Assembly: GCF_003024805.1 (NCBI RefSeq)
Contig: NZ_PUEC01000025.1
Span: forward strand, 1 to 49,540
Direction of reading: 5' to 3'
DNA length: 49,540 nt
Origin: Duncaniella muris
Lineage (GTDB): Bacteria; Bacteroidota; Bacteroidia; Bacteroidales; Muribaculaceae
Shown here piece after piece: positions 16,251 to 25,119 of the stretch (within the stretch, counting starts at the first letter, position 1; the number at the start of each line of letters is the position of its first letter). Under the pieces are notes generated by a model. That model was not told the origin of the DNA and did not search any database. It was given only the letters and a program-made list of their open reading frames with translations. Both the position numbers and the translations under genes were made by a program.

Positions 16251-16258
16251 CAAAGATA
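16251..16258 (-). promoter_or_regulatory. Candidate promoter for the secreted-protein gene
   Basis: The minus strand reads TATCTTTG (complement of CAAAGATA), matching TAnnTTTG, about 140 bases before the start codon. A TTG at 16282-16284 is 23 bases upstream, a little far. The rest of 16118-16250 holds nothing else I recognise and may be a long 5' leader. Confidence 0.45.
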
Positions 16259-16300
16259 GTGATTTTTTTAATTTCGGGTGTCAATATGCATAAAAAAATT

Positions 16301-16338
16301 CTAAAAAAAGAAGCAGCCCTTAAAATCAGGACTGCTTC
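16301..16338 (-). terminator. Terminator of the GAPDH gene
   Basis: GAAGCAG (16310-16316) pairs with CTGCTTC (16332-16338). The pairing continues inward after one mismatch. On minus the stem is followed by a T run (A tract 16303-16309). It lies 41 bases after the GAPDH stop. Confidence 0.8.
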
Positions 16339-16378
16339 CGTTGGATTTTTATGCTTGTATGAAGCGGATGGCTGATTA

Positions 16379-17413
<1,035 letters not shown>

Positions 17414-17506
17414 TTATGTTCTTTCTGATCCTATTGAAAATTGTTGAGACGCAATGCAAACCGTTCCAGAGCTGACGGCGGTTTGGGCCGTGCTCCAAAA
17501 ACGCCA

Positions 17507-17539
17507 CAAAGGTACTATTATTTTTTGAATTTCCGTCAA
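17507..17539 (-). promoter_or_regulatory. Promoter for the GAPDH gene
   Basis: On minus: TTG (17537-17539), 22 bases, TACCTTTG (17507-17514). It would give a leader of about 110 bases. The 343-base gap 17390-17733 otherwise holds only this promoter and the candidate mscL promoter. Confidence 0.55.
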
Positions 17540-17632
17540 GTCTCAGCAAAATAAAATTAGCGTTTTTTACCTTGTTTTATTTAAAAAAGTAAAATAAGGT
17601 GTATGTTTCGTGGTAATACGATGTTTTTTGAG

Positions 17633-17640
17633 TATTTTTG
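17633..17640 (+). promoter_or_regulatory. Candidate promoter for mscL
   Basis: TATTTTTG matches TAnnTTTG, 93 bases before the ATG. The upstream box is weak (TTTC at 17606-17609). Confidence 0.45.
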
Positions 17641-17733
17641 CGAAAATGGATCACAAGTGGAACAATTGCCGGCCGGTGTTTGTTTCATAGTTTTAGAAAA
17701 GTTCACCACAGTTTATAATCAATAACAATTCTA

Positions 17734-18159
17734 ATGTCATTTGTAAAGGAATTCAAGGAATTTGCCATGCGTGGCAATGTCATCGACATGGCAGTCGGTG
17801 TGGTAATCGGTGCCGCTTTCGGCAAAATCATCTCCTCGCTGGTCGATGATATCATCATGCCTCTGGTCGGTGTGGCCACCGGAGGCATCAATTTTACCGA
17901 CTATAAGTTTGTGATCCAGCAGGCAGTCATCGACGGAACCACTCAGGAAGTGCTTAAGCCCGAAGTGACGCTCAACTGGGGCTCGTGGATTCAGACGATA
18001 GTCGATTTTTTCATTGTGGCACTGTGTATTTTCATCGCTATCAAGGGCATCAACCAGTTGAAGCGCAAGGAAGAAAAGGCTCCGGCTCCTGATCCTGAAC
18101 CGACCAAGGAAGAGGTGCTTCTCACCGAGATCCGCGATCTTCTTAAGGAGAAAAACTGA
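17734..18159 (+). CDS. mscL: Large-conductance mechanosensitive channel MscL
   Basis: A 141-residue inner-membrane channel that opens under membrane tension to release solutes during osmotic downshock. The N-terminal helix and pore-lining TM1 show the family signature [26 protein letters not shown], described here by its central [12 protein letters not shown]2 lies near residues 88-108 ([19 protein letters not shown]). The C terminus is a charged helix ending in EIRDLLKEK. The length is typical. It is monocistronic, with a shared terminator downstream. Confidence 0.96.
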   Translation: MSFVKEFKEFAMRGNVIDMAVGVVIGAAFGKIISSLVDDIIMPLVGVATGGINFTDYKFVIQQAVIDGTTQEVLKPEVTLNWGSWIQTIVDFFIVALCIFIAIKGINQLKRKEEKAPAPDPEPTKEEVLLTEIRDLLKEKN

Positions 18160-18210
18160 TCGCGCCGGATGTCTGCTCCCGGCGAGGGGGCAGATTTTCA
18201 GTATGGGTGC

Positions 18211-18256
18211 AAAAAAAGTCAGAGATGTCTGCGTTGAGGGCGTCTCTGACTTTTTT
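18211..18256. terminator. Bidirectional terminator between mscL and the M48 protease gene
   Basis: GTCAGAGA (18218-18225) pairs with TCTCTGAC (18243-18250). The stem is flanked by an A7 tract on the left and T6 on the right, so it can terminate both the plus gene mscL and the convergent minus gene ending at 18285. Confidence 0.85.
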
Positions 18257-18284
18257 GTTCAGGATATTTATCTATCCGGCAGGT

Positions 18285-19085
18285 TTATTTCGATTCTGCG
18301 GGGCGGGCTATGCCGTCTTTTGTGCAGCGTTCAGTCATGCGTTTGATGCGCTCTTTGGTTTCGGGGTGTGAGGAGAACATCTTGTTGATATAAGAGGACG
18401 ATGCGCCTGCTTCAGCTTCCATTTTCTGGAATTTTTCGAAGGCCTGGACCATGCCCCAGGGGTTTTTGCCGTGTGATTTCAGGAATTGATAGCCGTAGTC
18501 ATCAGCTTCTTTCTCCTGCTTCTGCGAATATTTGGCGTTGATGAGCGATTCGCTGAGCTGGCCGAGCTGAGAGTCGGTGAGGGCAGCAGCCACGCCGCCG
18601 GTTGATGCTATGCCGTCTTTGAGAGCGCCGGTCATGAGCTCGGTGCGGAAGGCGTTTTTGGAGTGATGTTTTGCCACGTGGCCGATCTCATGGCCGATGA
18701 TGCCGAGGAGCTCGTCGTCGCTCATGATGTCCATCAGTGAGGAGAATACTCGCACACTGCCATCGGCGCAAGCGAATGCGTTGACGTCGATCACGCGGTA
18801 GACTTTGAAATTCAGGGGAATTCCTTCAACATCGTTGAGTCCGTCAGTGAGTTTCTTGAGACGGATGGTGTAGGGGTCGTCATCAGGGGTGACGGGATTG
18901 TTGGCATCCATCCAGTCAACTGATTCCTTGACATAGGCAGCCATCTGGGCATCGGTGAGGGTTGCAGCCTGCACTGCTTTTTTGCCAGCGCTGATAGCTT
19001 TGCCGAGGTTGAACTGGGCAGACGCAGGAGCTGCGATGGCCAGACCGAGGGCGATGGCCATTGTTCTGATGAGATTCTTTTTCAT
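18285..19085 (-). CDS. M48-family zinc metallopeptidase, exported
   Basis: A 266-residue protein with a signal peptide ending APASA (about residue 23). The zinc site is HEIGH (H132, E133, H136), with the third ligand likely E193 in EKEADDYGYQFL. This is the Ste24/HtpX/BepA-like arrangement, but without membrane helices. It probably degrades or checks misfolded envelope proteins in the periplasm. Residues 25-40 form a basic linker after the signal peptide. The gene is divergent from 19282 and shares a terminator with mscL. Confidence 0.9.
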   Translation of the reverse strand: MKKNLIRTMAIALGLAIAAPASAQFNLGKAISAGKKAVQAATLTDAQMAAYVKESVDWMDANNPVTPDDDPYTIRLKKLTDGLNDVEGIPLNFKVYRVIDVNAFACADGSVRVFSSLMDIMSDDELLGIIGHEIGHVAKHHSKNAFRTELMTGALKDGIASTGGVAAALTDSQLGQLSESLINAKYSQKQEKEADDYGYQFLKSHGKNPWGMVQAFEKFQKMEAEAGASSSYINKMFSSHPETKERIKRMTERCTKDGIARPAESK

Positions 19086-19186
19086 AAAATAATGTCTGTA
19101 ATTTATGATTAGTTTATAAAGTTCGTGCCAAAAATCACATCTGGCTTTGAAGAGAGCCGGATGTGACGCAGGTGCTTTTCAAGTGG

Positions 19187-19194
19187 CAAAATTA
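19187..19194 (-). promoter_or_regulatory. Candidate promoter for the M48 protease gene
   Basis: The minus strand reads TAATTTTG (complement of CAAAATTA), about 100 bases before the start. The nearest TTTG is only 12 bases further upstream, so this is partial. It abuts the divergent plus promoter at 19202-19234. Confidence 0.45.
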
Positions 19195-19201
19195 TATATT
19201 T

Positions 19202-19234
19202 TTTGGCAAATTTCCGAGATTGGATGTAACTTTG
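19202..19234 (+). promoter_or_regulatory. Promoter for the membrane-protein gene at 19282
   Basis: TTTG (19202-19205), 21 bases, TAACTTTG (19227-19234). Transcription starting about 7 bases later excludes the upstream in-frame TTG at 19147 and supports the ATG at 19282. Confidence 0.7.
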
Positions 19235-19281
19235 CCTATGAAAATATCCGAATAAGACCAATCATTGTTTCAGATAGCGCT

Positions 19282-19848
19282 ATGACTAAAAGCAAGACCA
19301 CATTCAAAGATATAAAAAATGCACTGAAATGGATGGGTGCCATCCTGTCGGTGATGCTGTTTTACGGTTTTTCGATGGCTCTCTACGGCCACACGTTAGT
19401 TGAGTGGTGGGAACCGCTCGGCATAGCCCTGACGGCAGTTCTGGTCATCTGGTTTCTGCTGCGCGGATTCTGGGGTAAGGTATGGAGAGGTGTCAATCCA
19501 TATGTGGCTCTATTGGGGCATATGGTCGTGATGACCGGTGTGGTTCTGTTTCTGATCCTCGGTCTGAATTTCTGGTTTGCAGATGACACTACCCTGCACA
19601 CCGAGGAGGTGACGGTGGAGGAACGACTGCAGGAAAAACACTACCACACCCAGCGCGTGGGGCGCAACCGCTATCGCCGTGGCAATCCATATTATAAATA
19701 TATATTGCGTGTGCGCTTCGACAACGGGAGGCTGAAAGAGATAGAAGTGCCGCTTAAGCGCTACAACCGGACCAGGACAGGAGGCAAAATGACACTCGAC
19801 CTTGAAACAGGCCTTTGGGGCTATCCGGTCATCACCACCTGGTTTTAG
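19282..19848 (+). CDS. Membrane protein of unknown function
   Basis: A 188-residue protein with three hydrophobic segments (about residues 16-35, 45-62 and 78-97). A soluble C-terminal part of about 90 residues follows, rich in Arg, Tyr and Lys (HYHTQRVGRNRYRRGNPYYKY), which probably faces one side of the membrane as a small beta domain. I do not recognise the family. The start follows from the promoter at 19202-19234. It is divergent from the M48 protease and convergent with the last PUL gene; the gap to that gene is only 50 bases. Confidence 0.65.
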   Translation: MTKSKTTFKDIKNALKWMGAILSVMLFYGFSMALYGHTLVEWWEPLGIALTAVLVIWFLLRGFWGKVWRGVNPYVALLGHMVVMTGVVLFLILGLNFWFADDTTLHTEEVTVEERLQEKHYHTQRVGRNRYRRGNPYYKYILRVRFDNGRLKEIEVPLKRYNRTRTGGKMTLDLETGLWGYPVITTWF

Positions 19849-19898
19849 AGGGCATTATGGCCACTCTGAGAAACCGGGCGGTGAGATCGGAGGCTGGA

Positions 19899-21431
19899 TC
19901 AGCGTGGCACGGCTGTCAGCCTTGCCGCCATGTAGGGCAGCTGTGGCAGGGTTATCAGCGAGTGGCCGCTGAAGGTTCCGTCAAGCACAGTGGAGGTCAT
20001 GCCCCAGGTGTCGATAAGTTCTATTCTGTAGGTTTTGTCTTCCGGCAGTTCAAGCAGGAGCTGGCAGTGGATGTCGCGGCCGAAGTATATGAGATACCAG
20101 TCATCGCCGGCGCCGAGAGTCGGATAGTTCTGCCATCCGGTTATGCCTTCTACCGGGGTGAGACGGGCTGAAGGTGCGTCAGCCAGAATCTGTTTCAGAT
20201 ATCTGATGCGGTCGTGGCTTTTGCCCCGGAGCACACCTCCTTTTGACCACCACAGGATTTCGTCTGATCTGTCAGGCCCGACTTCTGGCTGTGTGAGTAT
20301 CACTTCTCCGTGGCCTACAAAAGCACCTCTTGTGAAGCCTTCCCAGAATTTCTGTACCATTTCTTCGGCTGAGAGGGTGCCCCACACCCAAGGGATGTTG
20401 CCTTCGTAGCGGCATTCGTCGTAAATGACCGGCTTGCGATATTGAGAGCGCAGGTTTCCGGCATTGGCCATGTCGGATGACTGGATGCTGACGTGGGTGA
20501 CGTATGGGTCGTTCTGGTCATAGAGTTTAACGCCGTTGTGGATGCCTCTCAGATGTCCGTAGGGATCGTTCAGAGCAAAGAAGCGGAGATGGTGCTGCCA
20601 GTCGGCGGTGTCATAGGCTTCCATGAAGTCATATTCGTTGGCCATGCTCCACCAGACGTTTTTGAATGCGCCGAAGCGGGAGATTACATATTGCATGTAG
20701 CGGTCTCTGGTTTCCTTGTCGAGTTTGCTGAAGCCCCAGCGGTCATAGGGATGATAGACAATCAGATCGGCTTCGATGCCGAGGCTGTCAAGCGAGGCGA
20801 TGCACTGTTCGATGTTTCTGAAATAGGCGGGATTGAGACGGTTGAAATCCCAGTTGCCTGTCTCGCCTTCGAAGGGGTATAGAATTGGTTCGTTGCGGTT
20901 CCAGTCGTAGCTTTTGGGGAATATGCACATTCGGATTTTGTTGAAACAGCTGTTGCGGAGGGTTTCGAGTGTCAGCTGTATGAGGCTGTCGGGCTGATGT
21001 GTCCATGCGTAGCAGGTAGTACCCACGGGAATGTAGGCGGTTCCGTCGGAGTAGGCGAATCCGAGCGAGTCGACTCTGACAGGACCGTGGTTTCCGGGTG
21101 ATGCCGGAAGGCAATCGAAACTGCCCCGCAGATTCGATTTCGGATTGTTTCCGGAAGTGCGGTAGGTCCACCGGCCGGGCTTGTGGGGCATGAAGCGGAT
21201 TTTATATGTGTCGTTGCCGTCATAGAATGCGCTGACTTTTACGGTGTCGCAGCCATTGATGAAGGTGCATCGGGAGTCGATGTTGTCAAACGGATGCTGA
21301 CCGGCTTTCTGCCGGAATGAGAGTTCGAATATTTTCCACTGCTCTACTGCCGGGGCTGCGGAAACTCCGGCTGCAGTAGCCCCTGACAGAATGCAGATGA
21401 TGGAGATAGCTGTGCTGATTATTCTGTTCAT
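19899..21431 (-). CDS. DUF5060/DUF5605-type putative glycoside hydrolase, exported
   Basis: A 510-residue protein with a signal peptide (MNRIISTAISIICILSGATAAG). Residues 25-110 form an N-terminal beta-sandwich of the DUF5060 kind (EQWKIFELSF, then GRWTYRTSGN). A TIM-barrel domain follows with NE (E266 in SMANEYDFME) and a later E339 in VIYDECRYEG. These positions fit the acid/base and nucleophile of clan GH-A enzymes. The C-terminal domain resembles DUF5605 (YLIYFGRD). Substrate specificity is unproven for this group. It is the last gene of the PUL, 17 bases after the GH43 gene, so action on a hemicellulose side chain or oligosaccharide is likely. Confidence 0.75.
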   Translation of the reverse strand: MNRIISTAISIICILSGATAAGVSAAPAVEQWKIFELSFRQKAGQHPFDNIDSRCTFINGCDTVKVSAFYDGNDTYKIRFMPHKPGRWTYRTSGNNPKSNLRGSFDCLPASPGNHGPVRVDSLGFAYSDGTAYIPVGTTCYAWTHQPDSLIQLTLETLRNSCFNKIRMCIFPKSYDWNRNEPILYPFEGETGNWDFNRLNPAYFRNIEQCIASLDSLGIEADLIVYHPYDRWGFSKLDKETRDRYMQYVISRFGAFKNVWWSMANEYDFMEAYDTADWQHHLRFFALNDPYGHLRGIHNGVKLYDQNDPYVTHVSIQSSDMANAGNLRSQYRKPVIYDECRYEGNIPWVWGTLSAEEMVQKFWEGFTRGAFVGHGEVILTQPEVGPDRSDEILWWSKGGVLRGKSHDRIRYLKQILADAPSARLTPVEGITGWQNYPTLGAGDDWYLIYFGRDIHCQLLLELPEDKTYRIELIDTWGMTSTVLDGTFSGHSLITLPQLPYMAARLTAVPR

Positions 21432-21448
21432 AATTGTTACGGTTTGGA

Positions 21449-23545
21449 TTATAATTCTGAGTCTTCCCACTGGAATACTGTGCCGCCGAGCCGGCTTGCG
21501 GAGGTGCCGGGCCAGTCAGCCCCATAGATCTCGCCGGATGCCGGATCGATTCCGACATAGCGGTTTGTTTTCAGAGACAGAAGCATACACTGGCCGTGGA
21601 GCATGTCCTGCCACATAAAAAGGCAGTCATCGGTCTCAGTGGCTGACAGGCGGAGGTCTCCGGACAAGCCGAGTCCGGCCACGGTCATGAAGCCATTGCC
21701 GTTGACGGCTTCGAGCACAACCTTGCCGTTGCCTCGGTCATGGACTCTGAACCGGGTGTTGACAGAATCAAAGTCTTTGTCTCCCTGCCATGCCGAGAGC
21801 ACCATTTTGCGCCGGTGGGCCACCAGTCTGTGGCCGTTGGCCAGATTGCTTATGGTTATGGTCTTACCGAATGGAATGTTGCCGCTGCGGTCGGCGAGCG
21901 GTTCGTCAACGGTGAAATTGTCGAATTCGGCATAGCCGCCTTTGGAGAGAAGACGGTTGAAGGCGAAGAGGGCATAGCGTGCACCCTGGAAGGTTTTAGT
22001 CTGATAGGGGATCACCATTCTGCCGCCAATGTCATTGAAACTTTGTCCGTCGGTGCTGTAGCTGAACTGCGCCCATTCGTGCTCGAAGTCGCCTGTTATT
22101 CGCAGGTGCAGTTCCGGTTTTTCAAGAGGCTGCTCGATGGTTGTGTCGGTTCCAAGGTCATAGAAGCTTATGACCGGGCCGTTGTCTTTTACCTCAATGC
22201 CTATCCATTCATACGGAATGTTGAGCAGTCCGAGACCTGCCACATCGCCTTTCTTCATTTTGGATGCGTCGAGGGTCACTGTGGCTACGGATACCGGACC
22301 TATGCCACGCTGGGTGAGGGTGTTTTTTGCCCAATAGAGATTTTTGGCCGGAAGTGAGTTCAGCCGTAGACGGCCTTTGCGCAGAGACCACTGGCTGTCA
22401 TCTGGCAGATGGTTCCACTGCCAGACGGGCTGGAGCCGGCCGCTGTCGAAATTGTCGCTGCGGGTGTAGGGTGCGTGTGGTTTCACTGTTGCGTTGACCT
22501 GCGGTTTCAGCCAAGTGCGCGGCGTGCGGCCAAGGTTGCCGGGGAGGCCGAAATAGGGCCATCCGTCCACCCATGTCACAGGCGACAGGCAGGTGGTGCG
22601 GCCCACGGCAAGGAAGTCAAGCATCGAAAAGCCCCACCAGTCGCCATTTTCGAGCTGTACTATTCCGCCCTGGTGGAGTGTGGCGCAGCCCATGTTGTCG
22701 GCATTCGGTTTGCCGGTTTTCAGGCGCCATTTGCCCGGTTCCGGCATGGCGCCGTCCATAGGTATGTCTGTGGCCCATGTCGAATGTTCGGTGCCAAGGG
22801 TTTCACGGCAGCTGATGACGCGGGTCTCGTAGGGCCCTTCGAGGCGGTCGGCGCGCGCACACATCATGCGTCCCATAGGGGAGTAGTCGGCGCTGATGAT
22901 ATAGTATTTCCCGTCGATCTTGTAGGCGTGGTGGCCTTCACCCATAGCGTTTCCGGCGGGTATGATGCAGCGGTCGCTGCCATCTACATAGCCGCTGAAA
23001 TCAGGCTTGATCTCGATGCAGTGCACTTCGTCGTAGCCGTGGATGGCGTATATGCGGCCGTTGTCAAAGAGTACTGACAGATCATGTATCCAGCCTCCGA
23101 GGCTGTAGTGTTTCCAAGGTCCTTTCGGATCAGAGGCTGTGTAGACCTGCATGCCTATTCCGTTTATGTTGGAGAAGATGTAGAAGGTGCCGTCATGATA
23201 GCGTATGCACGGGGCCCATATTCCCTGTCCGTATGCTTCTTTTCCGTCTTCGAGTCTGAAGCGGGGATCATCGATGTCTATGCGGTCGAAGGCATAGCTG
23301 CAGAAGTCCCAGTTGACAAGATCTTTTGATTCGAGGACCACGAGTCCTGGATTGCAGTGCATGGTGGTCCCGACAAGATAGAATGTGTCATTGACACGGA
23401 TTATGTCAGGGTCGGAAAATTCATCGTAGAACAGCGGGTTTGTGAAAGTGCCGTTGCCGTTGTCGGCAGTCCATGATTTCTGTTGACCGAATGAGGTGGT
23501 GACAGACAGTAATGCCGATGCTATGAGAAGTTGGATTTTTTTCAT
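21449..23545 (-). CDS. Glycoside hydrolase family 43 (beta-xylosidase/alpha-arabinofuranosidase), exported
   Basis: A 698-residue protein with a signal peptide ending SFGQ. The five-bladed GH43 propeller spans about residues 30-320, with base D45 (FSDPDI), pKa modulator D155 (IHDLS) and acid E203 (GEGHH). A C-terminal concanavalin-like sandwich (about 360-560) is typical of GH43 subfamilies such as 12, and a further beta-rich domain with trefoil-like character (about 580-690) follows. It probably releases arabinose or xylose from hemicellulose oligosaccharides in the periplasm. It lies 23 bases after the preceding GH43-CBM6 gene and 17 before the DUF5060 gene, so it is in the same operon. Subfamily assignment is from memory and tentative. 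Confidence 0.88.
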   Translation of the reverse strand: MKKIQLLIASALLSVTTSFGQQKSWTADNGNGTFTNPLFYDEFSDPDIIRVNDTFYLVGTTMHCNPGLVVLESKDLVNWDFCSYAFDRIDIDDPRFRLEDGKEAYGQGIWAPCIRYHDGTFYIFSNINGIGMQVYTASDPKGPWKHYSLGGWIHDLSVLFDNGRIYAIHGYDEVHCIEIKPDFSGYVDGSDRCIIPAGNAMGEGHHAYKIDGKYYIISADYSPMGRMMCARADRLEGPYETRVISCRETLGTEHSTWATDIPMDGAMPEPGKWRLKTGKPNADNMGCATLHQGGIVQLENGDWWGFSMLDFLAVGRTTCLSPVTWVDGWPYFGLPGNLGRTPRTWLKPQVNATVKPHAPYTRSDNFDSGRLQPVWQWNHLPDDSQWSLRKGRLRLNSLPAKNLYWAKNTLTQRGIGPVSVATVTLDASKMKKGDVAGLGLLNIPYEWIGIEVKDNGPVISFYDLGTDTTIEQPLEKPELHLRITGDFEHEWAQFSYSTDGQSFNDIGGRMVIPYQTKTFQGARYALFAFNRLLSKGGYAEFDNFTVDEPLADRSGNIPFGKTITISNLANGHRLVAHRRKMVLSAWQGDKDFDSVNTRFRVHDRGNGKVVLEAVNGNGFMTVAGLGLSGDLRLSATETDDCLFMWQDMLHGQCMLLSLKTNRYVGIDPASGEIYGADWPGTSASRLGGTVFQWEDSEL

Positions 23546-23568
23546 TGTTTCTGTGCTGGTGTTATGGA

Positions 23569-24999
23569 TCAGTCGAATTTCCAGAAATCGAAATTGAAAA
23601 GTTTGCAGCCTTTCTGGCCGCTGAAGGCGAAGGTGAGATCATGGACGCCGGTGACAGGAGTGGCTAAAGGCACAGTCACGGATTCCCATTCTTCCCAGCC
23701 GCCGGTCGGGGGGACTTTGACCGAGGCAATGAGTTGCCTGTCTGTGCCGCCGGAGTAGACGTTGATTGTTCCGCCTCGGAGTGCGCTTGCCACCGAGACT
23801 GTCAGCCGCGAGGGCGATTTTTTGCCGAAATCAACTTCGCGCACCTGAAGATAGTCGCCATTGTGTATGTCGGAAACGTAGATGCCTGTCTTTGCGTTCG
23901 GCTCAGTCTTCAGACCTTCTGACCAGGCTATAGTCTCGGCTTCAACGCGGGAGTAGGGGTTGAGTGTGCCGACCGGGTCCGGGCCTTTGGTCGTGGGAAG
24001 GATTATCGGGAGAGAGCCGTCAGGATTGTATTCAAACTGTTCGATCGCCGTAGACCGGTTGAAACCGCTGCCGCCGGGAAGAGTGCCGCAGTGATAGGCG
24101 AAATAGTGCCGTCCTTTGAAGTCGGCTATTCCGCAATGGTTGGTGAATGAGCCCATTTCCTGAAGGGGCATGATCTGTCCGGCGTATTTCCACGGTCCCC
24201 AGGGGGAGTCGCTTACCGAATAGGATATGTGTTCCGGAACTCCGCCTGCGGCATAAGCGAGAATGTAGCTGCCGTTGCGCTTGTAGAACCAGGGTCCTTC
24301 TTCGTAGAGGTCTTTGTAATCAGTGAAGGCAGTGCCTTCGGCAAGTTTCTCCGGTCCGCCGAAGGAATCTTCGGTCTGAATGAATTTGTAGACGCCGTCC
24401 TTGACTTTTTCGACATGATTTCCGCTGATGGTAAAATTTTTGTCATAGGATATCATATCGGGGTTCAGTTTGCAGCACCACAGACCTGGGTTTCCCCAGT
24501 AGAGCCAGGCGTTTCCGTCAGGTTCGATGAAGACTGTAGGGTCAATGTAGCCGCCCGGATCACTGACAAGGGGCGCTCCTATAGCGTCGGTGAATGGTCC
24601 TGTAGGACTGTCGGCTACGGCCACGCCTATAGCCATGTCATGGGTTCTGCTGTCCACGCAGCATACATACCAGTAGAATCTACCGTTGCGCTCGATACAT
24701 TGTGAGGCCCAGGCGCCCCATTCGGCCCAGCTGAAGGTGTCGAGTGACATCGGAGAGCCGTGGTCGGTCCAGTTGACCATGTCTTTTGATGAATATACTC
24801 TCCATTCATTCATTACGAATTCATCGTGGCGACCGTCCTCATCATGGCCGGTATAGATATAGAAGGTATCATTGTAGACCATCGGGGCCGGATCGGGAGT
24901 GAAATTAGTCTGCACTATCGGACGCTGTGCCCAGGCTGTGGCAGCGATTGTCAGACCTATGGCTGTTGCCGTTATGTGGCGGTGAAATGCTTTATTCAT
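23569..24999 (-). CDS. Glycoside hydrolase family 43 with C-terminal CBM6
   Basis: A 476-residue exported protein (signal peptide ending ATAWA). The GH43 propeller has base D36 (TPDPAPM), D153 (YIDPTVFI) and acid E234 (YEEGPWFYK). The C-terminal part from about residue 350 is a CBM6 beta-sandwich (RVEAETIAWSEGLKTE, GDYLQVREVDFG). This architecture occurs in arabinoxylan arabinofuranohydrolases and xylosidases. The start codon lies only 14 bases after the T tract of a strong hairpin terminator (25014-25065), and no promoter is seen between them, so expression may depend on readthrough. It is part of the PUL. Confidence 0.88.
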   Translation of the reverse strand: MNKAFHRHITATAIGLTIAATAWAQRPIVQTNFTPDPAPMVYNDTFYIYTGHDEDGRHDEFVMNEWRVYSSKDMVNWTDHGSPMSLDTFSWAEWGAWASQCIERNGRFYWYVCCVDSRTHDMAIGVAVADSPTGPFTDAIGAPLVSDPGGYIDPTVFIEPDGNAWLYWGNPGLWCCKLNPDMISYDKNFTISGNHVEKVKDGVYKFIQTEDSFGGPEKLAEGTAFTDYKDLYEEGPWFYKRNGSYILAYAAGGVPEHISYSVSDSPWGPWKYAGQIMPLQEMGSFTNHCGIADFKGRHYFAYHCGTLPGGSGFNRSTAIEQFEYNPDGSLPIILPTTKGPDPVGTLNPYSRVEAETIAWSEGLKTEPNAKTGIYVSDIHNGDYLQVREVDFGKKSPSRLTVSVASALRGGTINVYSGGTDRQLIASVKVPPTGGWEEWESVTVPLATPVTGVHDLTFAFSGQKGCKLFNFDFWKFD

Positions 25000-25013
25000 G
25001 GCGAATAGTATGA

Positions 25014-25065
25014 AAAATCCTCTGACCGTGTCAGCCTACGGTTCTGTCGCTGACACGGACAGAGG
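25014..25065 (-). terminator. Intra-operon hairpin terminator between GH5 and GH43-CBM6 genes
   Basis: A 17-bp stem (25019-25035 with 25049-25065, one A-A mismatch) is followed on minus by TTTTT (A tract 25014-25018). It lies 54 bases after the GH5 stop and immediately before the next start codon. It could partly end the SusC-to-GH5 transcript and lower expression of the three downstream genes. Confidence 0.8.
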
Positions 25066-25119
25066 ATACGATTAAAAACGATCTCTTATTATTGCACCTA
25101 TATATTTATGATGACGTTG

